Assembly (NCBI GenBank): GCA_009692205.1
Contig: SHZR01000016.1
Span: forward strand, 1 to 61,640
Origin: Gemmatimonadota bacterium
Lineage (GTDB): Bacteria > Gemmatimonadota > Gemmatimonadetes > Longimicrobiales > Gaopeijiaceae
Direction of reading: 5' to 3'
DNA length: 61,640 bases
Each line of letters opens with the position of its first letter. Position 1 is the first letter of the stretch. Position numbers and translations under genes: made by a program. The notes beneath the pieces are model-generated. The model was not told where the DNA came from. It searched no databases and worked only from the letters and a program-made list of their open reading frames with translations. Positions 42,709 to 50,253 of this stretch are shown piece by piece.

Positions 42709-43206
42709 CTAGGGCGTGGCCGTCCGCCCTTCAGTGGGGACGAGCAGCGAGATGCGCGCCTGGCGGCCGGGAGCGAGCGTCGGGAGCGGCACGCGCACCC
42801 CCCACTCCGTCGCGGCGAAGTCGACGGAGCGGCCGTCCACCAGGACGACCATCGACGCCGACCCGCGCGGCAGCACGAGATCGACCCAGAGGCCGTCCAG
42901 GCCGCGGTCGACCGGCGCCTCCACCAGGAGGTCGGAAACACCCGCGCGCTCGAACCCCTCGCCCCGGAAGCCCGAGTCGTCCGGGGGAACGAACGTCAGT
43001 CGGACTTCCGCGCGCGCGATCCACCAGTCCGCCACGTCTTCCGCGCGCGCGATCCACCGGGCTCCCTGCGCCCGGGCGGAGTCGGCCACGGTGCGGATGG
43101 CATCGAGCCGCGGGCCGGGTCGCATGATCTGGGTGTGACCCGCCACGATCGCGAGCCCGCCGATCGCGTGCATCTTGCGAGCGTCGTCCAAGAACGCCCG
43201 CTCTAG
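42709..43206 (-). pseudogene. C-terminal part of a polysaccharide deacetylase-like gene, cut at a tRNA
   Basis: About 165 residues remain. FLERAFLDDARKMHAIGGLA, IVAGHTQIMRPGPRLDAIRT and WIARAEDVADWWIARAEV are the end of a NodB-type deacetylase barrel, followed by a beta domain (LDGLWVDLVLPRGSASMVVLV). The frame runs without a start into half a tRNA-Arg gene at 43204-43241, so the N-terminal 60 percent or more is missing. ATG 43191 would give a 160-aa protein with no catalytic site. Confidence 0.65.
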
Positions 43207-43241
43207 GAAACCGTCGCTCTATCCACCTGAGCTACGAGGGC
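43204..43241 (-). pseudogene. 5' half of tRNA-Arg(CCU)
   Basis: On the minus strand the sequence reads GCCCTCGTAGCTCAGGTGG, ATAGAGCGACGGT, TTCCTA. This is an acceptor 5' strand, the D arm, the 5' strand of the anticodon stem (ACGGT) and the loop with anticodon CCT. The 3' strand (ACCGT), T arm and acceptor are missing; instead the deacetylase reading frame begins. It is half a tRNA at a recombination junction. Confidence 0.8.
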
Positions 43242-43244
43242 GAC

Positions 43245-43336
43245 GCACCGTAATGCGTTGTTTTATATTGTCTTACGGTGCAGACTGGTTCTTGGCGCCA
43301 GTGCCCACAGCGGGCCCTAGGGCACTCCTAGGGCAC
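43245..43336. repeat. Inverted and direct repeats beside the tRNA half (att-like region)
   Basis: GCACCGTAA (43245-43253) is perfectly inverted as TTACGGTGC (43273-43281) around an AT-rich centre that is unusual for this genome. At 43316 and 43327 the 10-mer CCTAGGGCAC is repeated directly, 11 bp apart. Paired repeats next to a tRNA resemble arm sites of a tyrosine-integrase attachment region. Confidence 0.45.
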
Positions 43337-43373
43337 CGCGTGGCTACCTTGACCAAGGCAGTAGTCGGAAAGG

Positions 43374-43721
43374 CTACCGGCCGGCAGCGGCGGGGTCAAC
43401 GAGACTCTGCATTTCTATCCAACGGGCGATGTTGAGTGGAGTGCCGAGGCCAATCTGCGCCGGACCGTCCAAAGAAACGAACTTGTGGAATCTGGCCGTC
43501 ACTTCACAGGTCTCGCGGTCCCCTCCTGTTGATCCGTCCACAAGGAAGTCAACAACGTCCGCGTAACCAGTCTCGTCCATAGCTTCGCTTAGGACTATCC
43601 ACTCGTTTTCCGTCGGTTTGCGAACCTCGTTCGGGCTCATGCCCAAGGTGTAGCGCCCTATCGCGACGCCCAAGAGCCGCCGTGCACGCTCTCCGACCAG
43701 GTCTCCGATCCCGTCTGGCAT
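43374..43721 (-). CDS. Hypothetical protein in the tRNA island
   Basis: Up to 115 aa, not recognised; a later start at MSPNEVRKPTENEWIVLSEA is likely. ARFHKFVSLDGPAQIGLGTP and a charged front half give no motif. No signal peptide. Codon choice is less GC-biased than in the neighbours, in keeping with imported DNA. Confidence 0.45.
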   Translation of the reverse strand: MPDGIGDLVGERARRLLGVAIGRYTLGMSPNEVRKPTENEWIVLSEAMDETGYADVVDFLVDGSTGGDRETCEVTARFHKFVSLDGPAQIGLGTPLNIARWIEMQSLVDPAAAGR

Positions 43722-43745
43722 TTCGCCGACCGCCCCGAGAAAGCG

Positions 43746-44249
43746 CTAGTTCTTGACCACCTCGATCTGGACCGGCGTGGACGAACGCACAGTGGCCACA
43801 CCCGCGCTCCGCTGATCGAAGGCGACGGTCACGCTGATAACGTCAGGGCCGTCCAACGAGGCGTCCACCTGCTCAAGGGACAGGATAACGTTCTCAGGCT
43901 GTAGATCATACCACCCGCCTGTTGCCGCATCGACCACGACACCCAGCAAACCCGTGAAGAGGATGTCCAGGATGACGGGCCCGGTGCGCAGCTTGCGTGT
44001 AATCTGCCCCGTGGCGTCCCTATAGCCCTGCCTACGTGCAGTAACCGTGTACGAGTGTTTACGCTCTAGCTGAACCGAAGCGGGAGTGGTGAACTCCCCT
44101 GACGGAGGAACAGTCGCCAGTGTTGCCGCCGCGGGGATTGACGTGATCATGATGGTCTTGGTGGCGCCACCGCTCATCACACCACACCCAGTCAACACTG
44201 GGAGCAAAGCAAGCGTGGCAAGCCCGAGCCGAAACGGCCGCTTAGACAT
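43746..44249 (-). CDS. PEGA-like lipoprotein
   Basis: Lipoprotein of 167 aa: a signal ending LPVLTGCG, then TIMITSIPAAATLATVPPSG and SYTVTARRQGYRDATGQI, which match the PEGA surface-domain pattern (P-x-G-x-V, Y-x-G-Y). A hydrophobic stretch follows (PVILDILFTGLLGVVVDAATG), as in many PEGA or YgdI-like lipoproteins with a late hairpin. ATG 44249 is fixed by the signal. Confidence 0.65.
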   Translation of the reverse strand: MSKRPFRLGLATLALLPVLTGCGVMSGGATKTIMITSIPAAATLATVPPSGEFTTPASVQLERKHSYTVTARRQGYRDATGQITRKLRTGPVILDILFTGLLGVVVDAATGGWYDLQPENVILSLEQVDASLDGPDVISVTVAFDQRSAGVATVRSSTPVQIEVVKN

Positions 44250-44327
44250 GTGAATACGCTCTCGTAAGGGGAGACCACACCTGCAAGGCTCATGTAACCT
44301 CCGGGGCGGTTTTACGCAAATGACTCC

Positions 44328-44507
44328 GTGGTCCGCGCCGTCGAGTTGTTCGACTCGATGGGCCGCGAGGCCTTCTTGAGTCGGTATGGTTATGGGAGGG
44401 CTCGCAGGTACTTCCTGCGATATCGGGGGCGGTACTACGACTCCAAGCCAATCGCTGGAGTAGCTGCAGGCTTCGTGTTTAGCGCCCCCGATTTCACTGG
44501 ACAGTAG
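44328..44507 (+). pseudogene. N-terminal fragment of a ScoMcrA-like restriction endonuclease
   Basis: The frame reads VRAVELFDSMGREAFLSRYG, RARRYFLRYRGRYYDSKPIA and GVAAGFVFSAPDFTGQ, then TAG. This is the head domain (x-F-L-x-x-Y-x-Y-G-x-A-R-x-Y ... G-R-x-Y-D-S-K-x-I) found at the start of ScoMcrA-type enzymes that cut modified DNA. The HNH nuclease part is absent. Likely a dead remnant of a defence gene. Confidence 0.65.
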
Positions 44508-44726
44508 ATTGGCGTTCTCCGGCGGCAGATCCTGAGATTCATCCTCGTCGAAATCGGCACGCTGGCGATCACCGTCATCGTCTACAACGCATTCCGGGAA
44601 TGGGTCGGCATCGACTACCGCATCGCCCGGCTCCTGTCGGCCACGGTCGTCTATCTGGGGTTCAGTTTGCCGATGTGGCATTGGGTGTTCAGCAAGCAGG
44701 CGGCGCCGCGCTCGCCGCCGGGGTAA
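44508..44726 (+). pseudogene. C-terminal membrane-protein fragment (GtrA-like)
   Basis: Directly after the ScoMcrA stop an open frame gives LRFILVEIGTLAITVIVYNA, IARLLSATVVYLGFSLPMW and HWVFSKQ, then a stop. Two membrane helices and the WHWVF end resemble the last half of small GtrA-type flippase-like proteins. No ATG or GTG start is available, so it looks like a truncated gene. Confidence 0.45.
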
Positions 44727-44743
44727 CCCAATTGTGCTCATGC

Positions 44744-44759
44744 CATTACCGTAGTAATG
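44744..44759. promoter_or_regulatory. Palindromic operator of vapBC
   Basis: CATTAC-CGTA-GTAATG is a perfect 6-bp palindrome lying 7 nt before ATG 44766 and covering an alternative ATG at 44757. Toxin-antitoxin operons are usually repressed by their own antitoxin at such sites. Confidence 0.5.
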
Positions 44760-44765
44760 TGCCTT

Positions 44766-45029
44766 ATGTCACTCGCGAAATCCAAGGTCACCGCCCAGGG
44801 TCAGATCTCCGTTCCGGCGGAGGTCCGACGGAAGCTCGGCATCGGCCCGGGTGCAGTTCTCGAATGGGATGAGGCGGATGGGGAAATCGTCGTTCGACGA
44901 GTAGGGCGGTACAGCTCCGAGGATATCCACCGCGTGTTGTTCGCCGATCGAGACCTCACGCCCACGAGCGCAGAGGAGATGAAGGAGGGCATTCGGCGCC
45001 ATACCAGGAAGCGCCATGCGCGCGGTTGA
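44766..45029 (+). CDS. AbrB/SpoVT-type antitoxin (VapB-like)
   Basis: 87-aa antitoxin and DNA-binding repressor. KSKVTAQGQISVPAEVRRKL plus GIGPGAVLEWDEADGEIVVR is the swapped-hairpin AbrB domain; the tail (SAEEMKEGIRRHTRKRHARG) would wrap the toxin. An ATG at 44757 lies inside the palindrome, so ATG 44766 is preferred. Its 3' end overlaps the toxin gene by 14 nt. Confidence 0.85.
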   Translation: MSLAKSKVTAQGQISVPAEVRRKLGIGPGAVLEWDEADGEIVVRRVGRYSSEDIHRVLFADRDLTPTSAEEMKEGIRRHTRKRHARG

Positions 45030-45396
45030 CACCAATCTTCTCCTTCGGCTCGTGGCGCGAGACGATCCCAAACGGGTTGTTGCCGCCGAGAACTTCGTCA
45101 GCAACGGCGCATGGGTATCTCAACTTGTTCTCATGGAGGTGACGTGGGTTCTTGAAAGCGTGTACGATCTTACTCCCAAGGAGGTTGGGACCGCTGTCGA
45201 CATGTTGCTGAACCACACGAGTTTGACCGTTCAGGACTCGGACGTCGTGCACGCGGCATTGGACCAGTTCCGGGCGGCGCCGGCGCTTGGTTTTTCGGAC
45301 TGCCTGGTGTTGGAAGTGGCGCGCAAGGCTGGGCATCTGCCGTTGGGCACGTTCGACCGCAGACTTGGAAAGCTCGGGGGAACCGAGAGGTTGTGA
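45016..45396 (+). CDS. PIN-domain toxin (VapC-like)
   Basis: 126-aa ribonuclease toxin. The PIN active-site acids are in MRAVDTNLLLRLVARDD (Asp5), LVLMEVTWVLES (Glu), GFSDCLVLEVA (Asp) and LGTFDRRLGKL (Asp), so the four-acid site looks intact. It overlaps the antitoxin gene, the standard arrangement. Together they form a complete type II module that could help keep the island in the chromosome. Confidence 0.9.
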   Translation: MRAVDTNLLLRLVARDDPKRVVAAENFVSNGAWVSQLVLMEVTWVLESVYDLTPKEVGTAVDMLLNHTSLTVQDSDVVHAALDQFRAAPALGFSDCLVLEVARKAGHLPLGTFDRRLGKLGGTERL

Positions 45397-45464
45397 ACCG
45401 AGACGCGGCGCGACGGCCGCCACGAGGCCCCTCATTGAGCACGATCGCTGACATGCGAGGCACC

Positions 45465-46466
45465 ATGACCGCCCGGCGCTTCGCGCTCGGCGTGATGACG
45501 TGCGCCGCGCTCGCCGCCGGGTGCGACACGCTAGGCCTGACCTACGGCGATGCCAACAGCGTCATCGCCGTCATGGCTCCCGAGCGCTGGGACGAGGTCG
45601 CCGAGGACGTCTACGCGGCGCTCGAGCGCACGATCGTCACGGTGCGCGACGAGAAGACCTTCACGGTCACCTACCAGGAGCCGTACGGCGACGAGTGGCA
45701 GGACCTGAGTCGGTTCCGCCAGCTGCTGCTCGTCGGGCAGCTCGGAGATCCCTGGATCGCGGAAGCGATCGCGGACGCCGAGCCGGCCATCACGGTGCCC
45801 GGCCTCTATCGGGTCCAAGACGTGTGGTCGCGCGGCCAGACCGTCACCGTGGTCGTCTTGTCCGCGGCGGGCGGAGCCGAAGAGCTCGAGGAGCACCTCC
45901 CCGCGGTAGCCGGGCAGCTCGACGCCGACTTCCGGACGTTCGCCCGCAACCGCATGTACACGACGGGCGTCGACACCGCCCTCGCGGATACCCTGTACAC
46001 ACAGGCGAAGTTCGCGGTGCTCGTCCCCGAGGTGTATCGCTGGACGCGCACGGACTCGACCTACGTGTTTCGTAACGACAATCCGGATCCGTCCGAGCTC
46101 ATTCGTGAGGTCGTGGTGTCCTGGGTGAGTCCGGTTCCGCCGGAGCTCCCTCCGGACTCCGTGCTCGCGTGGCGGGCCCGCGTCGTAGCGGAGCACTACA
46201 GCGAGCCGCAGGAGGTGGTCCCGGATGCGATGACGTTCGAGAGGCTCGCCTTCTCGAACTACATCGCCCTCGAGATCCGTGGGCAGTGGAGGAACCCTCC
46301 CGATCGCGGCTGGCCCGCGGGCGGCCCTTTCATCACCCGCGCAGCGGTGTGCGAGGGCCAGGACCGGGCGTATCTCTTGGACGCGTGGCTCTACGCGCCC
46401 GGCGTCGAGAAGTACGAGTACATGATCCAGCTCGAGACGATCCTGGAGACGTTCCGCTGCGACTGA
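45465..46466 (+). CDS. DUF4837 family lipoprotein
   Basis: Envelope lipoprotein of 333 aa. The signal ends with CAALAAGC (lipobox LAAGC), and the mature part follows the DUF4837 pattern: DANSVIAVMAPERWDEVAED, EPYGDEWQDLSRFRQLLLVG, DVWSRGQTVTVVVL, and a second half starting KFAVLVPEVYRWTR that repeats the fold. ATG 45465 has a GAGG ribosome site five nt before it; ATG 45453 is less likely. Function unknown. Confidence 0.8.
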   Translation: MTARRFALGVMTCAALAAGCDTLGLTYGDANSVIAVMAPERWDEVAEDVYAALERTIVTVRDEKTFTVTYQEPYGDEWQDLSRFRQLLLVGQLGDPWIAEAIADAEPAITVPGLYRVQDVWSRGQTVTVVVLSAAGGAEELEEHLPAVAGQLDADFRTFARNRMYTTGVDTALADTLYTQAKFAVLVPEVYRWTRTDSTYVFRNDNPDPSELIREVVVSWVSPVPPELPPDSVLAWRARVVAEHYSEPQEVVPDAMTFERLAFSNYIALEIRGQWRNPPDRGWPAGGPFITRAAVCEGQDRAYLLDAWLYAPGVEKYEYMIQLETILETFRCD

Positions 46467-46585
46467 ACGCTCGCAGCGCGGATCGCTGACCGCCGGCACG
46501 GAGCCCTCCGGCGCTCGCCGATGGCCGCCTGAGCCTCACGTTCGGCCCCCCGCCCCGCGGCCTTGGTCGCGCAGACGACGGTCGA

Positions 46586-46614
46586 TTGGCCATCCCCTGG
46601 CCGCCCGCTACAAT
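46586..46614 (+). promoter_or_regulatory. Predicted sigma-70 promoter of dnaE
   Basis: TTGGCC (46586-46591) and TACAAT (46609-46614) are separated by 17 bp. The predicted start of transcription is about 36 nt before the dnaE TTG. Confidence 0.5.
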
Positions 46615-46656
46615 GTCGGCTTCCCGACCTTTTCGGACTCGCCGCAGGCGCCCTCC

Positions 46657-49600
46657 TTGAGCTTCGTCCACCTCCACACGCATTCGGAGTTCTCGCTCCT
46701 CGACGGCGCCAACCGCATCAGCGACTTGGTCGGCAGGGCCAAGGAGCTCGAGATGCCTGCGCTCGCGCTCACGGACCACGGCTGCCTCTTCGGCGCCTGG
46801 ACGTTCTACAAGGAGGCCACGCGGGCGGGCCTGAAGCCGATCGTCGGGATGGAGGCCTACGTCGCCCCCGGCGATCGCCGCGAACGCTCGGCCTCCGGCG
46901 AGGGGGAGCGCGCCTACTACCACCTCGTGCTGCTCGCGCGGGACCGGGTCGGCTACCACAACCTCATCAAGCTCTCCTCGATCGGGTACACGGAGGGCTT
47001 CTACCATCGGCCCCGCATCGACCGCGAGGTGCTCGCGCGGCACAGTGAAGGCCTGATCGTGACCTCGGCATGCATGGCGGGCGAGGTGGCGCGCCACCTG
47101 GCGGCCGGCGACCAGGCTGGCGCGCGCCGCGCAGCGGAGTGGTACGCCAACCTCTTCGACGGGCGCTACTACCTCGAGGTTCAGGCGCACGAGTCGCCGG
47201 GCCAGGCCGAGCTGAACCAGCAGATCTTCACGCTCGCCGACGAACTCGGGCTACCGGTGGTCGCGACGAACGACGCGCACTTCCTCACGCCCGCCGATCA
47301 CGGGGCGCACGACATCCTGCTCTGCATCGGACTCGCCAAGGACCGCGACGATCCACGGCGCATGCGCTACGACAAGGGCCTCTACTTCAAGAGCTCCGAG
47401 GAGATGGCCGCGCGCTTCCCCGACCGCGCGGACGTGGTCGAGAACACGCTTCGCATCGCGGACGAGGTCAACCTCGTCTTCGAGAAGACGTACCACCTGC
47501 CCGCCTTCCCCCTCCCCGCGGGCCCTACCTCGGAGAACGACTACCTCGAGCACCTGGCGCTCGACGGCGCCAAGGGGCGGTACGGCGATCCGCTCCCGCC
47601 CACAGTGAAGGAGCGGTTTGACTACGAGATGGGCGTGATCCGCGGCACGGGATACGCCGGCTACTTCCTCATCACCGCCGACTTCATCCGTTGGGCGAGG
47701 GAGCGGGACATCCCGGTAGGCCCTGGAAGAGGCTCGGCGGCGGGCTCCCTCGTCGCGTACTCGCTCGGCATCACCAACCTCGACCCTCTGAAGTTCGACC
47801 TGCTCTTCGAGCGGTTCCTGAACCCCGAGCGCATTTCGATGCCGGATATCGACATCGACTTCTGCTACGAGCGGCGCGGCGAGGTGATCGACTACGTCCG
47901 TCAGAAGTACGGCAAGGCGGCGGTCGGGCAGATCGTGACGTTCGGGACCATGAAGAGCCGCGCGGTGATCCGGGACGTCGGCCGCGTGCTCGGCTTCGAG
48001 CCCTCGGAGACCGATCGCATTGCCAAGCTGATCCCGAACCAACCTGGGCAGTCGTTCACGCTCCACGAGGCGGTCGACAAGCTCAAGGAGGTGAAAGACC
48101 TCTACAAGCTCGACGAGCGGCACCGCCAGCTCTTCGACTACTCGATGACGCTCGAGGGCCTCTCGCGACACGCTTCGGTCCACGCCGCGGGCGTGGTGAT
48201 CGCGCCGGGACCGCTCGACGACTACGTGCCGGTGAGCGTGCAGACCGGGAAGGGCGCGGCCGGATCGAACGGCGACGCGATGGTCGTGACCCAGTACGAC
48301 ATGAACTGCCTCGACGAGGTGGGCATGCTCAAGATGGACTTCCTGGGCCTCAAGACCCTCACCGTCATCCACGACGCCGTGGTGATGGTCAAGGCGAGGT
48401 ACGGGAAGCTGGAGAACCCGGACACCGGGCTGGTCTACGAGAGCATGGACGACGTCCCGCTCGACGACCCGGCGGTGTACCGCATGCTCGCGCGCGGCGG
48501 CACGTCCGGCGTCTTCCAGTTCGAGTCCAACCTCGCGAACGACAAGCTGCGCGCGATGAAGTGCGATCGCTTCGAGGACCTGGTCGCCACCAACGCGCTC
48601 ATCCGTCCCGGGCCGCTCGACTCCGGCATGGCCGACGTGTACATCGACCGGAAGCTCGGCAGGAAGTCGGTCAGCTATCCGCACCCCGCGCTCGTGAAAG
48701 TCCTGGAGCCGACGTACGGCGTCATCGTCTATCAAGAACAGGTGATGCGGATCGCGTCGGAGCTGGCGGGCTACACGCTCGGCGAAGCCGACGTGCTCAG
48801 AAAGGCCGTCGGCAAGAAGGACGCCGAGTTGATCCGTGAGGACCTCGGCCGCTTCGTGGAACGCGCCGTCGCGCGCGGTGTCGACCGGCACGTCGCGCTC
48901 GAGCTCTCGACGCAGATCGAGACGTTCGGCCGGTACGGTTTCAATCGCAGCCATGCGGCGGCCTACTCCCTCATCTCGTACCACACGGCATGGCTGAAGG
49001 CGCACTACCCCGCCGAGTTCATGGCGGCAATGCTCTCCTCTGTGCTCGACAACACCGACAGCGTGGTGAAGTACATCAGCGCGTGCCGGGACCTCCCGCG
49101 TCACGTCCCGAAGCTCGAGGACCCGGTCGACGTGCTGCCGCCGGACGTGAACGAGTCCGGATGGAAGTTCACGGTCACGGACGCGGGCAAGATCCGCTTC
49201 GGGCTGGGCGCGGTGCGCGGCGTTGGGCACGGCGCTGCCACCTCGGTACTGCACGCGCGCTCGACGGAGCGCTTCACCTCGCTCTTCGACTTCCTGGAGC
49301 GGGTCGACATCCGTGCGCTCAACAAGCGCGCGTGCGAGGCGCTCATCGCCGCGGGGGCACTCGATGCGTTCGGGCACCGCTCCCAGCTCCTTGCGGGCCT
49401 CGACTCCACCTATGGCGAGGTGCAGGCACGGCAGGCCGAGATCGAATCCGGGCAGGCGTCGCTCTTCGGCGACACCTCAGACATCCCGCACAAGGCACCG
49501 CCGCTCCCGAACATCCCTTTATGGACCGAGCCCGAGCGGCTCGCGCGCGAGAAGGAGGCCCTCGGCTTCTTCATCTCCGGACACCCCCTCGACCGCTACC

Positions 49601-50253
49601 GCGAGGTCGTGCGCGCGTACGAGCCCGTGGCCTCCGACACGCTCGTGGAGCGACCCGGACGGCTCGTCGCGCTTCCGTGCGTGGTGACCGCGATCTCCCG
49701 TCAGATCTCCCGACGGGATAGCGCCGAGTGGGGGAAAGTCACCGTAGAGGACTTCAAAGGGACGGCCACCGTGCTGGCGTTCGGGGACGTCTGGCAGCGG
49801 TACAAGGAAGTGCTCCAGCAGGATGCGGTCGTCGAGATCGTCGGCCGCGTGAGCGGCAGGGAGCGCGACGAGGAGAACCCGCCGATCTTCCTCGACAGCG
49901 CGCGCCCTCTGGACGCGGTCGCGCCCGAACTCGCCGTGCAGATCGAGCTCGAGCTCGGAGCCGGCTTCGCGGAAGAGGCATTCGAACAGGCCCGGCGTGT
50001 GCTCGCCGAGCACCCAGGGTCGTCCGTCGTGTGGTTCCAGGTGGGCGCCGACAACGGTGAGCGCGCGCCTAGGCTCAAGTCCCGCTCGCTGCGTGTGGAT
50101 CCGGGCGAGGCCACGCTCGGGGCGCTACAGCGTGTCTTCGGACGCGGCAACGTGCGGCTCGTGAGGACCGTCCATGAAGCGGACTCGGAGGACGCCGGCC
50201 CGCGCTGGAAGGGTGGACGGCGAGAGGCCGGCAGCGAGGGGGACGCGGGATGA
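46657..50253 (+). CDS. dnaE: DNA polymerase III alpha subunit
   Basis: Replicative C-family polymerase, 1198 aa, working with the clamp and clamp loader. Domains in order: PHP (VHLHTHSEFSLLDGA, DHGCLFG, GMEAYV), palm with the catalytic acids in ISMPDIDIDFCYE (about 393-403), GPGRGSAAGSLVAYSLGI, the fingers with YDMNCLDEVGMLKMDFLG, helix-hairpin-helix (GRYGFNRSHAAAYSL), then an OB fold (GTATVLAFGDVWQRYKEVLQ) and a C-terminal tail. Length and order fit DnaE1 rather than the error-prone DnaE2. TTG start without an obvious ribosome site. The stop overlaps the aldehyde dehydrogenase start (ATGA). Confidence 0.95.
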   Translation: MSFVHLHTHSEFSLLDGANRISDLVGRAKELEMPALALTDHGCLFGAWTFYKEATRAGLKPIVGMEAYVAPGDRRERSASGEGERAYYHLVLLARDRVGYHNLIKLSSIGYTEGFYHRPRIDREVLARHSEGLIVTSACMAGEVARHLAAGDQAGARRAAEWYANLFDGRYYLEVQAHESPGQAELNQQIFTLADELGLPVVATNDAHFLTPADHGAHDILLCIGLAKDRDDPRRMRYDKGLYFKSSEEMAARFPDRADVVENTLRIADEVNLVFEKTYHLPAFPLPAGPTSENDYLEHLALDGAKGRYGDPLPPTVKERFDYEMGVIRGTGYAGYFLITADFIRWARERDIPVGPGRGSAAGSLVAYSLGITNLDPLKFDLLFERFLNPERISMPDIDIDFCYERRGEVIDYVRQKYGKAAVGQIVTFGTMKSRAVIRDVGRVLGFEPSETDRIAKLIPNQPGQSFTLHEAVDKLKEVKDLYKLDERHRQLFDYSMTLEGLSRHASVHAAGVVIAPGPLDDYVPVSVQTGKGAAGSNGDAMVVTQYDMNCLDEVGMLKMDFLGLKTLTVIHDAVVMVKARYGKLENPDTGLVYESMDDVPLDDPAVYRMLARGGTSGVFQFESNLANDKLRAMKCDRFEDLVATNALIRPGPLDSGMADVYIDRKLGRKSVSYPHPALVKVLEPTYGVIVYQEQVMRIASELAGYTLGEADVLRKAVGKKDAELIREDLGRFVERAVARGVDRHVALELSTQIETFGRYGFNRSHAAAYSLISYHTAWLKAHYPAEFMAAMLSSVLDNTDSVVKYISACRDLPRHVPKLEDPVDVLPPDVNESGWKFTVTDAGKIRFGLGAVRGVGHGAATSVLHARSTERFTSLFDFLERVDIRALNKRACEALIAAGALDAFGHRSQLLAGLDSTYGEVQARQAEIESGQASLFGDTSDIPHKAPPLPNIPLWTEPERLAREKEALGFFISGHPLDRYREVVRAYEPVASDTLVERPGRLVALPCVVTAISRQISRRDSAEWGKVTVEDFKGTATVLAFGDVWQRYKEVLQQDAVVEIVGRVSGRERDEENPPIFLDSARPLDAVAPELAVQIELELGAGFAEEAFEQARRVLAEHPGSSVVWFQVGADNGERAPRLKSRSLRVDPGEATLGALQRVFGRGNVRLVRTVHEADSEDAGPRWKGGRREAGSEGDAG

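Noticed and set aside
43000-43241. Group I intron in tRNA-Arg(CCU)
   Set aside because: Such introns are known in this tRNA, but the sequence after the break is an open deacetylase frame and no tRNA 3' half appears downstream.
47251-49377. 708-codon minus-strand frame opposite dnaE
   Set aside because: Same reason: antisense of a real gene with no recognisable domain.
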